From the NCBI RefSeq assembly GCF_007197755.1, contig NZ_CP041636.1, positions 2,764,001-2,828,000 of the forward strand: DNA of 64,000 nt, given 5' to 3'. Positions 41,861 through 50,460 of this stretch are shown here, one piece after another. The DNA is from Ferrovibrio terrae (GTDB lineage Bacteria > Pseudomonadota > Alphaproteobacteria > Ferrovibrionales > Ferrovibrionaceae). Position 1 is the stretch's first letter; the number at the start of each line of letters is the position of its first letter. The translations under genes were made by a program, and so were the position numbers. Under the pieces are notes generated by a model. The model worked only from the letters and a program-made list of their open reading frames with translations. It was not told the origin of the DNA and searched no databases.

Positions 41861-43135
41861 TTAGCTGTGTTCCTTGAGCGCCAGCCGTGCGATCGCCATG
41901 GTCAGGGCCAGGCTGGTCCAGAAGACCAGCGCCGGCCAGTTGCTGAACTGGCTCTGGGTGGCGATGAGCGGGAACAGCAGTACGACGAAGCATCCGGCGA
42001 CCAGCAGGCCGGTCAATCGCGCGGTCGTGCTGCCGCGCAGCAACGGCCAGGCAGCGGCCAGCACCAGCACCAAGAATGCCAGATAGAAGACCAGGCCGAC
42101 AGTGCCGGTTTCCGCCAGCCATTCGATATAGATGTTGTGCGGATGAGTCGGGCAGCCATCGGTAACCTGCGGCGCCGAAATCGCCCAGCAGGAGGCCTGG
42201 AAATTCTTCATGCCGGCGCCGAACACTGGATAATTGTACCAGATATCGAAGCCGATGCCGAACAGTTCGGCATAATGCGAGTCGGCAAAATGCTTCAGTA
42301 CAGTGCCGAACTGTAGCACGCGATACCAGATGCGCTCGCTCATCGCCGCGACGACGCCACCGATACTGCCAGTCACGAGGAGAGTCGCCAGCACCTGCAG
42401 CCGATAACGCGGGAAGGTCAATATCCCGCCCAGGCCGGCAGCGCCAAGGGCTGCCGCGCACAGCAAGGCTGCCGATCGTTCGCCGGTGAGCAGGATGAAG
42501 ACGAAACCGACCACCGCCGCAACGGCAACGGCCGCGATATGGATGCCGCGCCCACGCAGACCGAGCAGCAGGGGGGCAGCTGCCAGCAGAGGGAAACCTA
42601 ACCGGGCGACGAACATGCCAATGTTGGGACGGTCCAGCGGTCCGGTAAGGCGGGTTGTGTTGTACATCGGATTGCCGGTCAGCGACGTGCCGCTGATCAA
42701 CTGCACCAGCCCGTCGACGATAGAGACGGCGAGTGTTGCGCTCCAGATGACGACAACAAGTTTCAGGTCGCGGCGCGACTGGATGAGCCAGCAGGTGGCG
42801 GCCGCGAACAGCAGTGCGAAGCGCAGCCAGACGACGCTGCGCGAGAATGACGCGGCCGGATCGACGGCCAGCGGCGAAACCAGCAGGTTGAGCAGCAGCC
42901 AGATCGCCAGCAGAGCTGCGAACAGAGGATGCGTGGCCAGGCCCCACTGCCGGCGCGCGATGACGACGGCCAGGAAGCTGATGCCAATGACGCTGGCAGC
43001 GGCATCCGCCCCGCCGCGCCAGAACAGCAGCAGCAGCGGGAGCAGGGCGAACAGATACAGGTTGATCCGCCGCAACACATCGGTCCAGCCGGATCCAGCA
43101 GTCAGTTCCAGGGATGCAATATCGGTTCTGATCAT
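41861..43135 (-). CDS. O-antigen ligase family (WaaL-like) membrane protein
   Basis: 424 aa. ATG at 43135 overlaps the stop of the glycosyltransferase gene by 4 bp. About 11 hydrophobic segments; the large loop before the last helices carries GTVLKHFADSHYAEL and THPHNIYIEWLAETG, the H-N-x-Y-x-E/x-A-x-G pattern typical of the Wzy_C/O-antigen ligase family. It joins the O-chain to core lipid A at the periplasmic face. Centre of an LPS cluster. Confidence 0.78.
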   Translation of the reverse strand: MIRTDIASLELTAGSGWTDVLRRINLYLFALLPLLLLFWRGGADAAASVIGISFLAVVIARRQWGLATHPLFAALLAIWLLLNLLVSPLAVDPAASFSRSVVWLRFALLFAAATCWLIQSRRDLKLVVVIWSATLAVSIVDGLVQLISGTSLTGNPMYNTTRLTGPLDRPNIGMFVARLGFPLLAAAPLLLGLRGRGIHIAAVAVAAVVGFVFILLTGERSAALLCAAALGAAGLGGILTFPRYRLQVLATLLVTGSIGGVVAAMSERIWYRVLQFGTVLKHFADSHYAELFGIGFDIWYNYPVFGAGMKNFQASCWAISAPQVTDGCPTHPHNIYIEWLAETGTVGLVFYLAFLVLVLAAAWPLLRGSTTARLTGLLVAGCFVVLLFPLIATQSQFSNWPALVFWTSLALTMAIARLALKEHS

Positions 43136-44079
43136 GATGCGGGCAATTTGGGCACGGAAGCGGGAGTGTGGCGGATGCCGGGCAGGCTGCGAAATGCGTC
43201 GGCGGCCCGATCCAGGATGTCTGCCGGCACGGAAAATCCGGCCTTGCCCCGCAGATATGCGACAAGGGCATCGACCTGTGCAAGGGGCAGGCTGCTGCGC
43301 CGCACGGCTTTCCATGTGATTGCGGCGCAGATGGCCGCGATCCTGCGGCGATCTTCGGCCGGCAATGCCGGCACGTCACGCAGCAGGTAATAATAGGCAA
43401 AGAAGCGGTCGTGATGCTGCTGGCGCTTGTCGGCGGACAGATGCGAGTCCGCGCGTGGTGCGTAGGTGACACCGCCACGAAAATCGATCATGCGGCGCGC
43501 CCTGGTGGCCAGGCGCAGCGGCAGGGATTCATCCTGGATGAACAGCCGTTCGTCGCAGCCGCCGACAGCGCGGAACAATGTGGCTTCCACCAGCCAGGCC
43601 ATGCGCACAAAACCGCGACCGGTCAGGATCATGTGCAGTGGCCGGTCGCCCACGGCGCAGTCCGGCATCGCACCAAGCGGAGCGCGCGTCAGGTTGTCTG
43701 CCGCCTGTTCGCTGCGGATCACCTTGCCATGCACCATATCCGCGTCATGCTGTCGCATCGCCTGTTGCATCAGGGCGACGGCGTCGGGAACAATCAGCTC
43801 GTCGGCGTCGATCAGACAGAGCAGCTGGCCGCGCGCCTGTGCGGCGCCCTGGTTCAGCCGGATGCTTGGCCCGGCATTGGCCGGATTGCGCAGAATCGTG
43901 ACGGCAGGCAGGGCAGCAGCAGCCTGCTCCAGCACGGCCACGGACGCATCCGAGGAAGCATCGTCGACAAAGATGTATTCGGCATCCGGTTGCGGCTGCT
44001 GCTCCGCCAGCGCACGGATCAGGTGCGGCAGGATATCGGCCTTGTTGTAGACTGGAATGACGAAACTGATTTCAGGCAA
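43132..44079 (-). CDS. glycosyltransferase family 2
   Basis: 315 aa GT-A enzyme: SFVIPVYNKADILPHLIRALAEQQ (residues 5-28), YIFVDDASSDASVAVLE (D-D-x-S nucleotide-sugar site) and LLCLIDADELIVPDA (DxD-like, about 92). Donor sugar unknown. First gene of the LPS cluster, upstream of the ligase. Confidence 0.82.
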   Translation of the reverse strand: MPEISFVIPVYNKADILPHLIRALAEQQPQPDAEYIFVDDASSDASVAVLEQAAAALPAVTILRNPANAGPSIRLNQGAAQARGQLLCLIDADELIVPDAVALMQQAMRQHDADMVHGKVIRSEQAADNLTRAPLGAMPDCAVGDRPLHMILTGRGFVRMAWLVEATLFRAVGGCDERLFIQDESLPLRLATRARRMIDFRGGVTYAPRADSHLSADKRQQHHDRFFAYYYLLRDVPALPAEDRRRIAAICAAITWKAVRRSSLPLAQVDALVAYLRGKAGFSVPADILDRAADAFRSLPGIRHTPASVPKLPAS

Positions 44080-44178
44080 GGCAGGTACCGGCTATGCCGC
44101 AGGATGGACGAATGACAGAAGCGTCCGCCGAATACCGGCTTTCGTGCGGGGGTACAAGCGTGACCTGCGATCCGGCGA

Positions 44179-44463
44179 TCAGGCGAGGATATAGACCGAC
44201 ATCGCCGGCGGCGTCCGGGCGACGCCATAGCCGTCGTAGGTGATCGGCGCGGCATGGAATTCCCGCACCACCGCCTCCCGTTCCGCCTTGGCCTTTTCCG
44301 GGCCACCGATCTCGGCGCGGACGCGCAGCAGCACCTGCAGCATGGTTTCTACGCCGGCCACGCCATTGATCTGGCCAACCAGCTCGGAGCGCGACATCGC
44401 GGCGAGCGGCTTCAGCGCAATCGTCGCGGCCTGGGCCGAGCGTTGTGGGGCGAGGCTTTGCAT
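44179..44463 (-). CDS. hypothetical protein
   Basis: 94 aa from ATG 44463 (a GTG at 44493 would add 10 residues but would overlap a perfect DnaA-box-like TTATCCACA). The protein is helical with a variable N-terminus, then REFHAAPITYDGYGVARTPP near the end. No family is recognised. It stands alone between the GT2 gene and the DUF1194 gene. Confidence 0.4.
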   Translation of the reverse strand: MQSLAPQRSAQAATIALKPLAAMSRSELVGQINGVAGVETMLQVLLRVRAEIGGPEKAKAEREAVVREFHAAPITYDGYGVARTPPAMSVYILA

Positions 44464-44485
44464 GCGGATAAGGTTACCAAATGGT

Positions 44486-44494
44486 TTATCCACA
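44486..44494. promoter_or_regulatory. DnaA-box-like TTATCCACA
   Basis: Perfect match to the consensus DnaA box TTATCCACA on the plus strand, in the gap between the hypothetical gene and the DUF1194 gene. One isolated box; it could be a chance match. Confidence 0.3.
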
Positions 44495-44599
44495 GGAAAG
44501 TGGTCGATTTCCTTATGATAATCAGTTGGTTATGAGGGGTGTTTCGGACCCGTTGGTTCTTCTGGCCCGGCTGGCGGGATTTTTTGCTATCGTTGCTCC

Positions 44600-45355
44600 A
44601 TGCCGAGGGGCGAGATCGCAAGCACGGCCAATGGCAGACCAAACCGCCGATCCTTGCTGATCGGCGCGGGCGCCTCTCTCATTGCCCTGCCATTCCTGCC
44701 GCCCGCCTGGGGCCAGCAGCGCCGGCCCGTCGACCTGGCCCTGGCCTTGGCGGCCGACTGTTCCGGCAGCGTGCATGCGCAGCATTACACCTTGCAGCAG
44801 CGTGGTTACGCCGAAGCCTTCCGCAGCAAGGAGGTGAAGCAGGCGATCCGCTCCGGCATCCACGGCGCCATTGCAGTCGCCTATTACCAGTGGTCCGGCT
44901 ACAGGCTGCAGAACCTGATCCTGCCCTGGACGGTGCTGGCCAGCGAAGCCGACGTCATGCGTTTCGCCACGCAGATGGAAAATGCCGAACGCACGATCTT
45001 CGGCGGCGGCACTTCGCCCAGCGGCGCCATCGAATTCGGCCACAAGCTGTTGTCGGATCTGCCGGTGCAGGCGCCGCGGCGTGTCATCGATATCTCAGGC
45101 GATGGCCGCAACAATACCGGGCCGCCGCCGGCCGAAGCTCGCAGCGCCGCGATCGAGGCCGGCATCGTGATCAACGGCCTGCCGATCCTGCATATGGAAC
45201 TGGATATCGACGAGTACTACGAGAAATTCATCATCGGAGGGCCAGGCGCTTTCATGGTGCCGGCCCGCGATTATGAAAGCTTCGCTGCCGCCGTGCGACG
45301 CAAGCTGGTGCTGGAAATCGCCGACCGCAAGGGGCCGGCGATTCTCAAGGGCTGA
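44600..45355 (+). CDS. DUF1194 (von Willebrand A-like) periplasmic protein
   Basis: 251 aa. Twin-arginine-like signal (NRRSLLIGAGASLIALPFLPPAWG). MIDAS motif DCSGSV (about residue 53) and SGDGRNNTGPPPAEARS identify the DUF1194 family, which has the vWA fold. Probably a periplasmic metal-dependent binding protein; function unknown. Convergent to the homospermidine synthase gene with 3 bp between stops. Confidence 0.75.
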   Translation: MPRGEIASTANGRPNRRSLLIGAGASLIALPFLPPAWGQQRRPVDLALALAADCSGSVHAQHYTLQQRGYAEAFRSKEVKQAIRSGIHGAIAVAYYQWSGYRLQNLILPWTVLASEADVMRFATQMENAERTIFGGGTSPSGAIEFGHKLLSDLPVQAPRRVIDISGDGRNNTGPPPAEARSAAIEAGIVINGLPILHMELDIDEYYEKFIIGGPGAFMVPARDYESFAAAVRRKLVLEIADRKGPAILKG

Positions 45356-45358
45356 TAG

Positions 45359-46765
45359 TCAGACAACCCGGAAATTCTTGAACTGCCACGGATCGTCGCG
45401 GTCGATGTCTTCCGGGAACAGATTTTCGCGATCCTGCAGCGGCGTCCAGTCACTGTATTCACCGGCCATCTCGCCCAGATAGGGACGGCACACGTCCATG
45501 ATACGGGCGTGATCGAGTTCGTCGGCTTCGATCAGGCCGCGGTTCGGGTTTTCCATCGCCCAGACCAGGCCAGCCAGCACCGCCACCGTCACCTGCAGCG
45601 AGGTGGCGTTGTTGTGTGGCGCCAGTTTGCGGGCCTGTTCGATGGTCAGGCGCGAGCCATACCAGTAGGCGCCCTTCTTGTGGCCCATCAGCAGCACGCC
45701 GAGTTCATCCATGCCGCTGGTGATCTCGTCCATCATCAGGCGCTTGCGCGACTGCATGTCCCAGTTCTTGCCGGCCACTTCATGCACCGACAGCACGGCG
45801 TCGTCGCAGGGATGATAGGCGTAATGCACGGTGGGACGGTAGGCCACCTTGTCGCCCTGCGTCACGCTGTAATAGTCGGCGATCGAGATCGCTTCGTTAT
45901 GCGTGATCAGGAAACCGTGGAAGGGACCCTCCAGCGGAGTCCAGGTGCGCACCTTGGTGCTGGCGCCCGGACGCAGCAGGTAGATCGCCGCATCGCAGCC
46001 GAAATCGTGGCGACGGCCATCTTCCGGCAACTGCTTCTCATGGCTGCCCCAGCCGAGTTCGGCCGGCTGGCAGCCTTCGCCGACGAAGCCGTCGATCGAC
46101 CAGGTGTTGACGAATTCATCGCGTGCCTTGGGCGTGTTCGACACCTGGGTGTCGCGTTCGGCGATGTGGATCACCTTGACGCCCAGCTCTTTCGCCAGCG
46201 CGCCCCAGCCGGTGCGGTCCTTCGGAACAGTTGCAGTCACGCCGGTATCCCTGGCGATCTGCAGCATCGCGTCCTTGACGAAATGCGACACCAGGCCCGG
46301 ATTGGCGCCATGCGTCAGCACGGCGGTCGGGCCGCCCTTGTATTTTTCGATCAGCGTGCGGGCAGAATCGCGCAGCGCGTAGTTCGACCGCTGCGACGGA
46401 GTCTTGCCCGGATCGGTATAGCCGCCGGCCCAGGGCTCGATGCAGGTATCGAGATACATGGCGCCCAGCTCCTGCGCCAGTTCGATCAGGGCCACGGAGG
46501 AGACATCGACCGAGAGGTTCAGCAGGTAATCGCCCTTGCCCAGCATCGGCTGCAGCACCTGGCGATAGTTGTCGCGGGTCAGCGCGATCTTCTCGAACCG
46601 GATCTTGTATTCGTCGGCCACGTCATGGCCGCGCTCTTCCGCCGTCACAATCGTGATCTTGTCCGACGGCATGTCGATATGGCGCAGGATCAGGGGCAGA
46701 ACGCCCTGGCCGATGCTGCCAAAGCCGACCATCACCAGGCGGCCGGAAAACGACACATGCTTCAT
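45359..46765 (-). CDS. hss: homospermidine synthase
   Basis: 468 aa. NAD site GRLVMVGFGSIGQG (residues 8-21) and a C-terminal catalytic domain typical of Hss (VDVSSVALIELAQELGAMYLD, HGANPGLVSHFVKDAML). It makes sym-homospermidine from two putrescines with NAD. ATG at 46765 (GTG just before it at 46768) is preceded by GAGGAG. It is downstream of the decarboxylase in the same orientation (71 bp apart), the natural pathway order. Confidence 0.9.
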   Translation of the reverse strand: MKHVSFSGRLVMVGFGSIGQGVLPLILRHIDMPSDKITIVTAEERGHDVADEYKIRFEKIALTRDNYRQVLQPMLGKGDYLLNLSVDVSSVALIELAQELGAMYLDTCIEPWAGGYTDPGKTPSQRSNYALRDSARTLIEKYKGGPTAVLTHGANPGLVSHFVKDAMLQIARDTGVTATVPKDRTGWGALAKELGVKVIHIAERDTQVSNTPKARDEFVNTWSIDGFVGEGCQPAELGWGSHEKQLPEDGRRHDFGCDAAIYLLRPGASTKVRTWTPLEGPFHGFLITHNEAISIADYYSVTQGDKVAYRPTVHYAYHPCDDAVLSVHEVAGKNWDMQSRKRLMMDEITSGMDELGVLLMGHKKGAYWYGSRLTIEQARKLAPHNNATSLQVTVAVLAGLVWAMENPNRGLIEADELDHARIMDVCRPYLGEMAGEYSDWTPLQDRENLFPEDIDRDDPWQFKNFRVV

Positions 46766-46836
46766 CACGTCACTCCTCAGGGTCCTTGCGGCGGGGGCGG
46801 TTTCGGCCCCCGCCGGCCAGGCAGGCGAAATTGGGG

Positions 46837-48069
46837 CTAGGCGATAGCGTAACCCGGGGTTTCGAGCAATGGTGCGTCGGCCACTTCCACCAGTTGTCCA
46901 CGGTCGAATCCGTTAAAAGCCGTGCGCAGGGTTGCCCCATAGGCGCCCAGCTGCCCGATTTCGATCCAGTCGCCCTCGGCAATATCCTCCGGCAGCCAGA
47001 AACCGCCGTCCATGCGGTCCAGGCTGTCGCAGGTCGGACCGAACAGGGTGAAGCGTCGCAGTCTCGCGTCGGTCCGGCGCACCGGGCGCAGCGGGAACCG
47101 CCAGTTCAGGCTGCCGGCATCGGCCAGGCTGCCGTAGACGCCGTCGTTTATGTAGAGCGCATCGCCCTTGCGGGCCTGCACCTGCACCACGACAGACGCG
47201 CCCTGCGCCACCAGCGCACGGCCCGGCTCGGCCCAGATTTCGGCCGGCGCCAGATCGCCCAGACGCTCGCACAGCGCAGCCGCGCCGGCATCGATCTCGG
47301 CCATGAAGGCACCAAGCTGCGGCAGGTCGTCCTCCGGCGCATAGGCAACCGGGAAGCCGCCGCCGACATCCAGCATATCCAGCTTCACGCCGGCCGCGAC
47401 GGCCACGTCGCCGGCCAGCGCGATAGCGGCCGACCAGCGGGCGGGATCGGCACATTGCGAACCGACATGGAAGGAGATGCCCAGCCGAGCAGTCACGCCG
47501 CGCGCACGGCGCAGCAGGGCCGGCGCGTCTTCCGGCGCGATGCCGAACTTGCCCGACAGGTCGAGCGCGGCGTTGCCCTTGGGCAGCGCGAGGCGCACGA
47601 TCAGGCCAAGTTCTTCCGTCGGGCCGGTTTCGGCCAGGATTTTGTCCAGCTCGGCTTCGCTGTCGATGGCGAAGTCGCGCACGCCATGCTGATGCCAGGC
47701 CGTGCGGATGGCCGAGCGCGCCTTGACCGGGTGCATGTAATGGATGGTCGCGTCCGGCAGCACCTGGCGCACCAGCGCGACCTCGGCCGGAGAGGCGCAG
47801 TCGAAGGCGCGCACGCCGCCGCGCCACAGCGCGGCCAGCACGCGTGGGTCCGGATTGCACTTCACGGCATAGAGCGTGCGGCCCTCGAAGGCCTCCACGA
47901 ATGACCGTGCAGCAGCCGTGATCGCCGCCGGCCGCAGGCAGTGCAGCGGCTCTTCCGGGCGCAGTACTGCAACCACGGCATCGACCATGGGCAGGGCATC
48001 GGCGGAACGTCGTCGCGAAACGTCGCGACGCAACGGGGAAACGGCAACGCGCAGGCGGGACGCGGTCAT
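46837..48069 (-). CDS. ornithine decarboxylase (group IV PLP-dependent)
   Basis: 410 aa; ATG at 48069 with GGAGG 8 nt before. PLP lysine motif TLYAVKCNPDPRVL (about 65-78), SFHVGSQC (about 205), GGGFPVAY, EPGRALVA and the substrate-site GPTCDSLDRM near 345. It decarboxylates ornithine (perhaps lysine or arginine) to putrescine for homospermidine synthase. A leader with a small ORF and hairpins precedes it (48091-48385), suggesting attenuation by polyamine or ornithine. Confidence 0.86.
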   Translation of the reverse strand: MTASRLRVAVSPLRRDVSRRRSADALPMVDAVVAVLRPEEPLHCLRPAAITAAARSFVEAFEGRTLYAVKCNPDPRVLAALWRGGVRAFDCASPAEVALVRQVLPDATIHYMHPVKARSAIRTAWHQHGVRDFAIDSEAELDKILAETGPTEELGLIVRLALPKGNAALDLSGKFGIAPEDAPALLRRARGVTARLGISFHVGSQCADPARWSAAIALAGDVAVAAGVKLDMLDVGGGFPVAYAPEDDLPQLGAFMAEIDAGAAALCERLGDLAPAEIWAEPGRALVAQGASVVVQVQARKGDALYINDGVYGSLADAGSLNWRFPLRPVRRTDARLRRFTLFGPTCDSLDRMDGGFWLPEDIAEGDWIEIGQLGAYGATLRTAFNGFDRGQLVEVADAPLLETPGYAIA

Positions 48070-48090
48070 CCGCAAATCCTCCAAGACGTC

Positions 48091-48114
48091 AAAACACACC
48101 GCTCGAAAGCGGCG
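48091..48114 (-). terminator. terminator-like hairpin just before the decarboxylase
   Basis: On the minus strand, CCGCU-UUCG-AGCGG (48099-48112) extended by two pairs, a UUCG tetraloop hairpin, followed by UGUUUU (A-run 48091-48094 on the plus strand). It lies in the 5' leader about 22 nt before the decarboxylase start, so readthrough would be needed for expression. Confidence 0.5.
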
Positions 48115-48208
48115 GTTAAAAGCGAATTTTGGTGGAATGCTGCCGGTCTGGCTCGCCGCCCATGCAAAGATTGCCGGGGCGGGTCGTCACCTGAGGCCGA
48201 CAGGTCGG

Positions 48209-48226
48209 GGAGCTAAACCAAGCTCC
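48209..48226 (-). promoter_or_regulatory. hairpin over the leader ORF stop codon
   Basis: Arms GGAGCT (48209-48214) and AGCTCC (48221-48226) with a 6-nt loop, perfect. The TAG stop codon of the 10-codon leader ORF falls inside this hairpin, so a ribosome reading the leader would melt it. Confidence 0.4.
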
Positions 48227-48245
48227 GTGTATGCCTGAACAACAT
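48213..48245 (-). CDS. 10-residue leader peptide of the decarboxylase
   Basis: ATG at 48245, TAG at 48213-48215; product MLFRHTRSLV. A perfect Shine-Dalgarno (AAGGAG at 48252-48257 read on minus) lies 6 nt before the ATG. Such a strong site before a short ORF, inside a structured leader, suggests a regulatory peptide whose translation controls downstream expression, as for SpeFL in enterobacteria. Confidence 0.5.
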   Translation of the reverse strand: MLFRHTRSLV

Positions 48246-48358
48246 CGTCAGCTCCTTCAAGGCACCAACCCACGAGGCTGGCTCTCCGAAAAGGACGCGT
48301 GCGTCGTTGCTTGACCGGAATGGCCCTGGGCACGTGCGACCTGCGTCTTGAGATGTGC
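48230..48358 (-). ncRNA. speF-like leader RNA of the decarboxylase
   Basis: The leader from about 48358 (predicted start of transcription) contains a hairpin AGCCAGCC...GGTTGGT (about 48262-48282), CTCAAGACGCAGG near the 5' end, and GCCTTGAAGGAGCTGACGATG at the leader ORF. These words and their order recall the alphaproteobacterial speF RNA element reported before ornithine decarboxylase genes; the match is from memory. A predicted promoter lies directly upstream. Most likely the regulatory leader of the decarboxylase message. Confidence 0.5.
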
Positions 48359-48385
48359 ATTTAAAGCAAATGCGCCGCTGTGCAA
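48358..48385 (-). promoter_or_regulatory. predicted sigma-70 promoter of the leader
   Basis: On the minus strand, -35 TTGCAC (48380-48385) and -10 TTAAAT or TAAATG (48358-48364) with a 15-16-nt spacer. Transcription from here would begin near 48355 and include the whole leader. Modest match. Confidence 0.35.
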
Positions 48386-48412
48386 GTGATAATTCGGCCG
48401 TCGCCGAAAATG

Positions 48413-49303
48413 TCACATTTCAGATGGCAGCAGCGCGAGATACTCGTAGACCAGTGTGGCGGCGGCGAGTGCGGTGATCTCCGACTGATCGTAGGCCGGC
48501 GCGACTTCCACCATATCCATGCCGGCGAAGTTCAGGCCGCCGCAACTGCGCAGCAGCGCCTGCGCCTGCCAGGTGGCGAGGCCGCCGATTTCCGGCGTGC
48601 CGGTGCCGGGCGCAAAGGCCGGATCGAGTGCGTCGATGTCAAACGTGAGATAGGCCGCCTGCGCACCGACGACGGCGCGGATACGTTCGGCGATAGCCGC
48701 CACGCCCTGCTGATGCACATCCTGCGCGCTCAGTACGGTGACGCCGTGGCCCAGCGTCCAGTCCATCACCTCGCGCTGCACCGGCGAGCGGATGCCGATC
48801 TGGATCATGCGCTGCGGATCGACGATGCCTTCGTTGATCGCATGATAGAAGCAGGAGCCATGGCCGTAGGGCTGGCCGAAACTGTCGGGCCAGGTGTCGA
48901 CATGCGCGTCGAAATGCACCAGCCCGACCGGGCCGTGGCGTTTGGCCAGCGCGCGCAGCAGCGGCAGGGCGATGGAATGGTCGCCGCCCAGCGTGATCAG
49001 GTGGCGGAACCGCGCCGCCTGCTGCTCGATCAGCGCCATGCTGGCGGGAATATCGCCCAGCGCGATCTCGAAGTCGCCGACATCCGAAACCATTGCGCTG
49101 ACCGCGCGACGGGTCAGCGGGTGATCGCCATCGACCAGCATCTTGCTGGCGCGGCGGATCGCCTCCGGGCCAAAGCGGGCGCCGGGCCGGTTGGTGGTGG
49201 CGATATCGAGGGCAATGCCGGCGATGGCGACCGCCGGATCGGCGTCGCGTCGCGTGATGCCGAGAAAGCCGCCGGGCAGGGCGAAGGTGGGGATGCCGGT
49301 CAT
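48413..49303 (-). CDS. speB: agmatinase/ureohydrolase
   Basis: 296 aa; ATG at 49303 is preferred over ATG 49345 because the product then begins MTGIPTFALP, as in agmatinases. Mn2+ ligand motifs: LGGDHSIALP (about 116), VHFDAHVDTW (about 138) and FDIDALDPAFAPGTGTPE (about 217). It removes urea from agmatine (giving putrescine) or a related guanidino acid. It is divergent from a second ureohydrolase and upstream of the decarboxylase region. Confidence 0.8.
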   Translation of the reverse strand: MTGIPTFALPGGFLGITRRDADPAVAIAGIALDIATTNRPGARFGPEAIRRASKMLVDGDHPLTRRAVSAMVSDVGDFEIALGDIPASMALIEQQAARFRHLITLGGDHSIALPLLRALAKRHGPVGLVHFDAHVDTWPDSFGQPYGHGSCFYHAINEGIVDPQRMIQIGIRSPVQREVMDWTLGHGVTVLSAQDVHQQGVAAIAERIRAVVGAQAAYLTFDIDALDPAFAPGTGTPEIGGLATWQAQALLRSCGGLNFAGMDMVEVAPAYDQSEITALAAATLVYEYLALLPSEM

Positions 49304-49422
49304 GGTCCCTACTTGAGGGGCGGCAGGGCGAACGTCAAGGGTCATCAACCGGGTGACAACGTGCTTGTCTAGCAGAGGCGGTGTGACGCAAAGTCGTCAC
49401 ATGGCAGCCAGAGGTAGGTAAC

Positions 49423-50460
49423 ATGGACAAGGCAAAGCTGGACGCGCTACGGCAGAAATATGCGGCGGCCAAGGGCGGCGATATTTTCGACCCGCATTTC
49501 GCCAAGGTAGCGGCGCAGGTTTTCGTCGATCCCGAACAGCGCAAATGGCCGTTCGCCGATGTCGCCACCTTCGTCGGCGCACCGTATCGCCCGGTGAAGG
49601 CCGATGCCGATTTCGCCGGACTGGATTGCGCGCTGGTTGGCGTGCCGATGGATCTGGGCGTCACCAATCGCGCCGGCGCGCGACTGGGTCCGCGCGCGGT
49701 GCGCGATGTCGAACGCATCGGGCCGTATGAGCATGTTCTGAAACGCGCGCCGCTTGGCGAAATCAGCGTGGCCGATATCGGCGATGTGCCGATGCGCAGC
49801 CGGTTCGATCTGGCCTCCTGCCACGCCGATATCGAGGCCTATTACAAACGCATCCGTGCGGCAGGCGTGATCCCGCTGTCGGTCGGCGGCGATCATTCCG
49901 TCACGCTGCCGATCATGCGGGCACTCGGCGCCGGCCGGCCGCTTGGCATGGTGCATATTGATGCCCATTGCGACACCAGCGGCGAATATGAAGGCACCAA
50001 GTTCCATCACGGCGGCCCGTTCCGGCAGGCGGTGCTGGATGGCGTGCTGGATCCGGAACGCTGCATCCAGATCGGCATTCGTGGTGCTGCCGAATATCTG
50101 TGGGAATTCTCGCTCGACAGCGGCATGACCGTGATCCATGCCGAAGAGATCGACGGTATGGGCATTCCGGCCGTGATCGAAAAGGCGCGCCGTGTCGTGG
50201 GCGACGGCCCGGTCTATGTCACCTTCGATGTCGATGGCCTCGATCCGGCCTTTGCGCCGGGCACCGGCACGCCGGAAGTGGGCGGGCTGACGCCGCGCGA
50301 GGCGCAGGCGATCCTGCGCGGCCTGGCCGGTCTCGATATCGTCGGCGGCGATGTGGTGGAAGTGGCGCCGCAGTATGACGCCAGCACGGTGACGGCGCAG
50401 GCTGCCGCGCAGATGCTGTTCACGCTGCTCTGCCTGGTGGCGATCCGCAAGATCAGCTAG
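49423..50460 (+). CDS. second agmatinase/guanidino-acid ureohydrolase
   Basis: 345 aa. It has an N-terminal extension of about 60 residues (MDKAKLDALRQKYAAAKGGD) before the ureohydrolase core. Mn ligands in SVGGDHSVTLP, VHIDAHCDTSG and FDVDGLDPAFAPGTGTPE. Related to but distinct from the protein encoded by 48413-49303; guanidinobutyrase or guanidinopropionase are possible alternatives. ATG at 49423 follows AGGTAG. The stop overlaps the convergent dehydrogenase stop. Confidence 0.8.
   Translation: MDKAKLDALRQKYAAAKGGDIFDPHFAKVAAQVFVDPEQRKWPFADVATFVGAPYRPVKADADFAGLDCALVGVPMDLGVTNRAGARLGPRAVRDVERIGPYEHVLKRAPLGEISVADIGDVPMRSRFDLASCHADIEAYYKRIRAAGVIPLSVGGDHSVTLPIMRALGAGRPLGMVHIDAHCDTSGEYEGTKFHHGGPFRQAVLDGVLDPERCIQIGIRGAAEYLWEFSLDSGMTVIHAEEIDGMGIPAVIEKARRVVGDGPVYVTFDVDGLDPAFAPGTGTPEVGGLTPREAQAILRGLAGLDIVGGDVVEVAPQYDASTVTAQAAAQMLFTLLCLVAIRKIS

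Noticed and set aside
41697-43478. 593-codon minus frame overlapping the LPS cluster
   Set aside because: Same strand but out of frame with the O-antigen ligase; low-complexity Pro/Arg-rich translation.
48213-48416. 67-codon minus ORF containing the leader peptide
   Set aside because: Its longer upstream part would start before the predicted transcription start and has no ribosome binding site; only the last 10 codons, with a strong Shine-Dalgarno, are kept.
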